Shown piece after piece: positions 60,738 to 64,000 of a DNA stretch of 64,000 nucleotides. Below the pieces are notes generated by a model. The model was not told the origin of the DNA. It searched no databases and worked only from the letters and a program-made list of their open reading frames with translations. How positions within the stretch are numbered: position 1 is the first letter of the stretch; every line of letters starts with the position of its first letter. A program made the position numbers and the translations under genes. This DNA comes from Chrysophaeum taylorii (taxonomy: Eukaryota; Sar; Pelagophyceae; Pelagomonadales; Pelagomonadaceae), in the NCBI GenBank assembly GCA_029834535.1, contig JAQMWT010000238.1:62001-126000 (forward strand), in the 5' to 3' direction.

Positions 60738-61616
60738 ATGCTGAGGAAGGTGATCGCGTTGCGCGGCAATGATACCGTGAAGGTGCTGCAGTCGCTGTGC
60801 ACAAACGACGTGGCGGGGTGGGAGTCGGGGCTGCTCGCGACGGCGTTTCTCACCAACAAGGGTCGGGTGCTGTGCGACGCCATACTGTACCGGACAGAGG
60901 ACTCGTCGGTGTTGGTGGACGTGGCCGCGGAGAGCTTTGGAGGGCTCGTGCGGCACCTGAAGATGTACAAGCTACGGGCGCAGGTGAGCATCGAGGCGAC
61001 GGACCTCGCCGTGTCGCGCGAGCGCGTGGGCGAGGTGTTGGCGGGGGGTACCGATCCCCGGGTCTCGGGACTCGGGGAAAGGTTCGTGTCTTCGGAGCGA
61101 GGTCCGGCGCCCGAGGTGCGGTCGCGGCTCGCGGTGGGTGTGAGTGAGGGCCCCGAGATCGTGGGGAGGATCCCGCTCGAGTGCAACCTCGATGCGATCA
61201 ACGCAATCAGCTTCTCCAAGGGGTGCTACCTGGGCCAGGAGTTGACCGCGCGCGCGAAGCATCGCGGCGCCGTGCGGAAGCGGCTCATGCCCCTTGTTAT
61301 GCGTCACCAGGCCCTGCAGGTGATGGCCGAGATTCCACCGTGCGAGGAGGCGCCGCCGGGGAAGGGGGAGGACAAGGTGCTGGCGGCGGACGGCGCGACG
61401 ATCGGTACGGTCGTCGCCGCCGATTCTGGCGTCGTCCTGGCCTTGCTCCGCCTCGACGCTGCCTTCGCGCCCGAGCCCCACTTTTCTATCAATGGCCGCC
61501 CGGCTTCGCCCTACCTCCCGCCCTGGTGGCTCGACGCGCACCTGGCGGCGCGAGAAGACGGTAGGATGGTGCTCCAGCCCGGAGGAGAGGGGGGCACGCC
61601 ATCTTCATCTTCTTAA
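60738..61616 (+). CDS. IBA57: IBA57 / YgfZ-type iron-sulfur cluster assembly protein
   Basis: IBA57 is a folate-binding-fold protein that works with ISCA1/2 to mature [4Fe-4S] proteins in mitochondria. The 292-residue product has the N-terminal LRGNDTVKVLQSLCTNDVAG and AFLTNKGRVLCDAILYR blocks. The family signature KGCYLGQELTARAKHRGAVR begins at residue 161 and includes the conserved Cys163. The C-terminal beta barrel contains VLALLRLDAAF. No obvious mitochondrial presequence is present at this start, so a short 5' exon or an internal targeting signal is possible. Its stop is 2 bases from the stop of the convergent CH-domain gene. Confidence 0.9.
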   Translation: MLRKVIALRGNDTVKVLQSLCTNDVAGWESGLLATAFLTNKGRVLCDAILYRTEDSSVLVDVAAESFGGLVRHLKMYKLRAQVSIEATDLAVSRERVGEVLAGGTDPRVSGLGERFVSSERGPAPEVRSRLAVGVSEGPEIVGRIPLECNLDAINAISFSKGCYLGQELTARAKHRGAVRKRLMPLVMRHQALQVMAEIPPCEEAPPGKGEDKVLAADGATIGTVVAADSGVVLALLRLDAAFAPEPHFSINGRPASPYLPPWWLDAHLAAREDGRMVLQPGGEGGTPSSSS

Positions 61617-61618
61617 TC

Positions 61619-63202
61619 TTAGACGTCGGCGATGCGGATGAGTTCGTGCAGAAAGGAAGTCCTGCTGCGCTTACGACGAGGTGGTGGTGGTGGTGGTGGT
61701 GGTGTTTCGACGATTTGCGGCGGCGACGTGGACTTTTTTCGGATGCCGACCTCGTAGGTGACGGGGATGTCGAAGGCCGGCGGCGGCACGCCAGCGAGTT
61801 TCGTACCATCATCATCATCATCATCATCATCAAAGGGGGGCGACAGTTTGGTCGTCGTCGTCGTCTTCTTCTTGGCGGGGATGGCATAAAAATCGTAAGT
61901 CTCTCGGGCCGTCACGGGAACTAGTTCGTCGAAGGCGATGTCGTAGTCGCCGTCGTCGTCCGCGAGGGCAGAGGCCGGCGGCACTTCGTCGAAGGCTATC
62001 TCAGTGGTGAGGGCCTCGGGAATGTCCGAGGAGACGGAGGCGAGGGCGTCGAGGGCGAAGAAGCCGAGATCGAGCTCGCCGAGGGGCTGGGGGAGGTCGG
62101 TGGAAATAACGAGGAGCGAAGGGTCGATCGCTGTGCAGCGGCAGAGGAGGGCGTCGTTGGGGACGAGAGGCGGAAGGACGGCGATACGAGCGTTGCCGTC
62201 GCGGCGCGCGAGGATGGACGACTCGTGAATGACGCACCGGCCGTAGGGTTCGTCATCGGTGCCGCCGAACCAGCCTATTTTCGATCTGACGAGGTGAATG
62301 ACGATGTCGGAGTTGGCGTCGCCCGTCTCGACGACGACGTCCTCGTCCCACCCCACTTCCCCGCGCAGCGGGGTCGCCGGGCGCGTCCGGCCGCTGGTCG
62401 ACCGGGGCGTGGTCGCGCAGCAGTAGAGCGGGTCGTTCCCGACAGCCCCCTTGACCCTTCGGAGCGTGAGAATGATCTTGGAGGCGCGGGGTCGCCGGGC
62501 GCGCCTGTACTCGAGGAGCCACGCGACCGCCGCCTGTTCGTCCGACGGGTCGCGGACGAGCGGAGGGACGCCGAAGGACCTCTCGGCAGCGCGCAGGGCC
62601 GTATCGAGGGGGGGGTGGTCCTCCCCGAAACGCGCGAGACCGTCGACCGCGACGAGAGCCAGAAAGGCGCTTCCGTCGCGAAACTTCGGCTGGAGCTCGG
62701 AAAGCTTTGAAATCCCGAGGACTCTGCCCGCGCGCGCGAGGACCCACGCGTAGAGCTCGTCCTTGATGGCCGCGTACGAGGCGGGGGGGCGTCCCAGACT
62801 CGTCATGAGGGTCCATATGAGTCCGAAGATACACGTCAAATTGCCGTCGTGAACGTCCGAGGGACTGATGTTCACGAGCGAAACGCCCAGCTCCTCGAGG
62901 GCGGAGAACAGCACGCTCAGCTTCTCGAGCTGGTGGATTTTTGTTGGTCTCGTGTCGAACACCACGTCGGTCACGCGCTTTTTGAGGGACCCGCGGCTCA
63001 GGACCTCGATCAAGTTGAACAACACCACGCCGTTCACGAGATCGCGCCGCAGGTTCTCTACCTTGGGGACGTGCCGGCCCCGAAGCACGCCGTTGATCCA
63101 CATGCAGTACAACCGTTCCTGCCGCTTGAGCCAACTCGCGCTGTCGCTGCGACGGAGCTGGGGGGGCTTGCGCCCGCTCCAGTCGCGCTCGTAGAGGCCC
63201 AT
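61619..63202 (-). CDS. tandem calponin-homology (CH) domain protein
   Basis: The 527-residue product begins with a pair of CH domains (about 20-240). CH1 has LYCMWINGVLRGRHVPKVEN, LRRDLVNGVVLFNLIEVLS and IFGLIWTLM. CH2 has LYAWVLARAGRVLGI, FRDGSAFLALVAVD and HPPLDTALRAAERSFGVPP. Paired CH domains bind F-actin in alpha-actinin, filamin and plastin families. The second half lacks a recognised domain and ends in a Pro- and Asp-rich region (VETPPPPPPPPRRKR). The frame is open to 63493, but that overlaps the next gene; the ATG at 63202 is the sensible start. Ser/Asp runs come from trinucleotide repeats. Confidence 0.8.
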   Translation of the reverse strand: MGLYERDWSGRKPPQLRRSDSASWLKRQERLYCMWINGVLRGRHVPKVENLRRDLVNGVVLFNLIEVLSRGSLKKRVTDVVFDTRPTKIHQLEKLSVLFSALEELGVSLVNISPSDVHDGNLTCIFGLIWTLMTSLGRPPASYAAIKDELYAWVLARAGRVLGISKLSELQPKFRDGSAFLALVAVDGLARFGEDHPPLDTALRAAERSFGVPPLVRDPSDEQAAVAWLLEYRRARRPRASKIILTLRRVKGAVGNDPLYCCATTPRSTSGRTRPATPLRGEVGWDEDVVVETGDANSDIVIHLVRSKIGWFGGTDDEPYGRCVIHESSILARRDGNARIAVLPPLVPNDALLCRCTAIDPSLLVISTDLPQPLGELDLGFFALDALASVSSDIPEALTTEIAFDEVPPASALADDDGDYDIAFDELVPVTARETYDFYAIPAKKKTTTTTKLSPPFDDDDDDDDGTKLAGVPPPAFDIPVTYEVGIRKKSTSPPQIVETPPPPPPPPRRKRSRTSFLHELIRIADV

Positions 63203-63307
63203 ATTTATGACAACAACAAGAAGAAGAAGAATACAACAACCCCATTCACCACCATCATCACCCAATATAAAAAAGTTCTGGCGCCGGCGCAAGCGTTGTG
63301 TCAAAAA

Positions 63308-64000
63308 ATGTCGTCCACGTTTCATCCCACGATGATGCCAACACCCGTCCCGACCGAGCTGAGCGAGTCGACGACCAGCACGAGCGGCGGGCTGGGGCTC
63401 GGGACCGTGGCCGTCGCCCTGATCGGCCTCGCGATCGCAGTCGTCTTGTTCATCCCTGTCGCCAAGTTCATCCGCGTCAACTGCTCCAAGCACCCACCCG
63501 ACCTCGGAGCCCTCGGGAGCTCGGCGAAATACGACGAGTGCAGGGGCCAGTCCTACGGCTTCATCTTCTTCGCGACCGTCTTCAACGCGACAGCCCTCGT
63601 CGCCGCCGTTCTCGCGGCTTCGGAAGACGTCGACGTCGTCGCGGAATTCGCCGTCGCTTACGTCTATACCAAAAAAGGAGACCTCGCCGTCGGCTTGCTC
63701 GGGTACGTTTTCGTCGACAGCGACGACAACCCCCAGGAATTTTACGCCTTTGACGACTCCCTCCCGAGGGACGACGAAATCGACTACGACTACGACTGGC
63801 GCGGCGACTGCGACGACGCCGGCGCTGCCGCCTACGGCATGCTCGTCCCCATCATTCTCGTCAAACTCCTCTCCTGCTTTCTCGTCTACAAGAGGGTCGA
63901 CCCCGCGGCCGATGCGGCCTGCTACAAGTGGCTCGCCGTCGTCGTCGACGCCGCGGGTGCCGTCCTCATTCTCGCCATGCTCCTCGACTTCAGCATGTCC
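63308..64000 (+). CDS. multi-pass membrane protein, partial (runs off the window)
   Basis: A frame starting at ATG 63308 stays open to the last base (231 codons). It has a Ser/Thr/Pro-rich start (MSSTFHPTMMPTPVPTEL), a transmembrane helix (TVAVALIGLAIAVVLFIPVA), a second helix around GFIFFATVFNATALVAAVLA, an acidic loop with paired Asp/Tyr (DDEIDYDYDWRGDCDD), and two more helices (MLVPIILVKLLSCFLVYK and WLAVVVDAAGAVLILAMLL). It resembles a four-helix membrane protein, and no family is recognised. Its start is 105 bases from that of the CH gene, divergent. The 3' end lies beyond the window. Confidence 0.7.
   Translation, partial: MSSTFHPTMMPTPVPTELSESTTSTSGGLGLGTVAVALIGLAIAVVLFIPVAKFIRVNCSKHPPDLGALGSSAKYDECRGQSYGFIFFATVFNATALVAAVLAASEDVDVVAEFAVAYVYTKKGDLAVGLLGYVFVDSDDNPQEFYAFDDSLPRDDEIDYDYDWRGDCDDAGAAAYGMLVPIILVKLLSCFLVYKRVDPAADAACYKWLAVVVDAAGAVLILAMLLDFSMS

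Overview
The window looks like nuclear DNA from a small, flagellated, plastid-bearing eukaryotic alga with a compact genome. I favour a stramenopile, but the sequence alone does not prove it. Points in favour: about 25 eukaryotic genes, each in one uninterrupted reading frame; very short spacers with divergent and tail-to-tail pairs; ciliary genes (BBS9 and an NPHP4 homologue) beside plastid-type genes (GrpE, a chlorophyllase-like hydrolase, a possible RNA polymerase omega subunit); many trinucleotide runs inside coding sequence; and decayed retroelements and a tyrosine-recombinase element between gene islands. No tRNA, rRNA or CRISPR array was seen.

Layout. 0-0.8 kb: RER1. 2-8.3 kb: minus-strand relic of an LTR-type retroelement with two different Gag regions, a protease-like segment and a frame-broken cytosine-5 methyltransferase segment. 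9-10.2 kb: a secretory-type beta-propeller protein. 12.4-15.3 kb: plus-strand LINE relic (RNase H, CCHC). 15.6-22 kb: ankyrin potassium channel, small-molecule kinase-like protein and three lineage-specific proteins. 22.6-36.7 kb: dense housekeeping island (myosin, Dbp5-type helicase, membrane proteins, CaMK-type kinase, Prp31, MINDY-type deubiquitinase). 36.8-40.4 kb: repeats, an alpha/beta hydrolase and a 96-bp inverted repeat. 40.5-46.3 kb: omega-like protein, DTW protein, GrpE, TauD-like dioxygenase, BBS9. 46.4-48.9 kb: tyrosine-recombinase transposon relic. 49.1-56.5 kb: a 2464-residue NPHP4 homologue with a long EF-hand array inside it. 57-64 kb: amino-acid transporter with a frame break, IBA57, tandem-CH protein and a partial membrane protein running off the end.

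How the genes relate. BBS9 (BBSome coat) and NPHP4 (transition-zone gate) are neighbours separated only by a dead transposon, so this is a ciliary locus. The most unusual object is the NPHP4 homologue: the usual N-terminal C2-like and C-terminal Ig-like parts flank roughly 950 residues holding about 13 calcium-binding EF-hand loops plus degenerate partners, which suggests calcium control of the ciliary gate. The second is the retroelement that appears to have carried its own DNA methyltransferase. The other genes are mostly single housekeeping genes with no operon-like logic.
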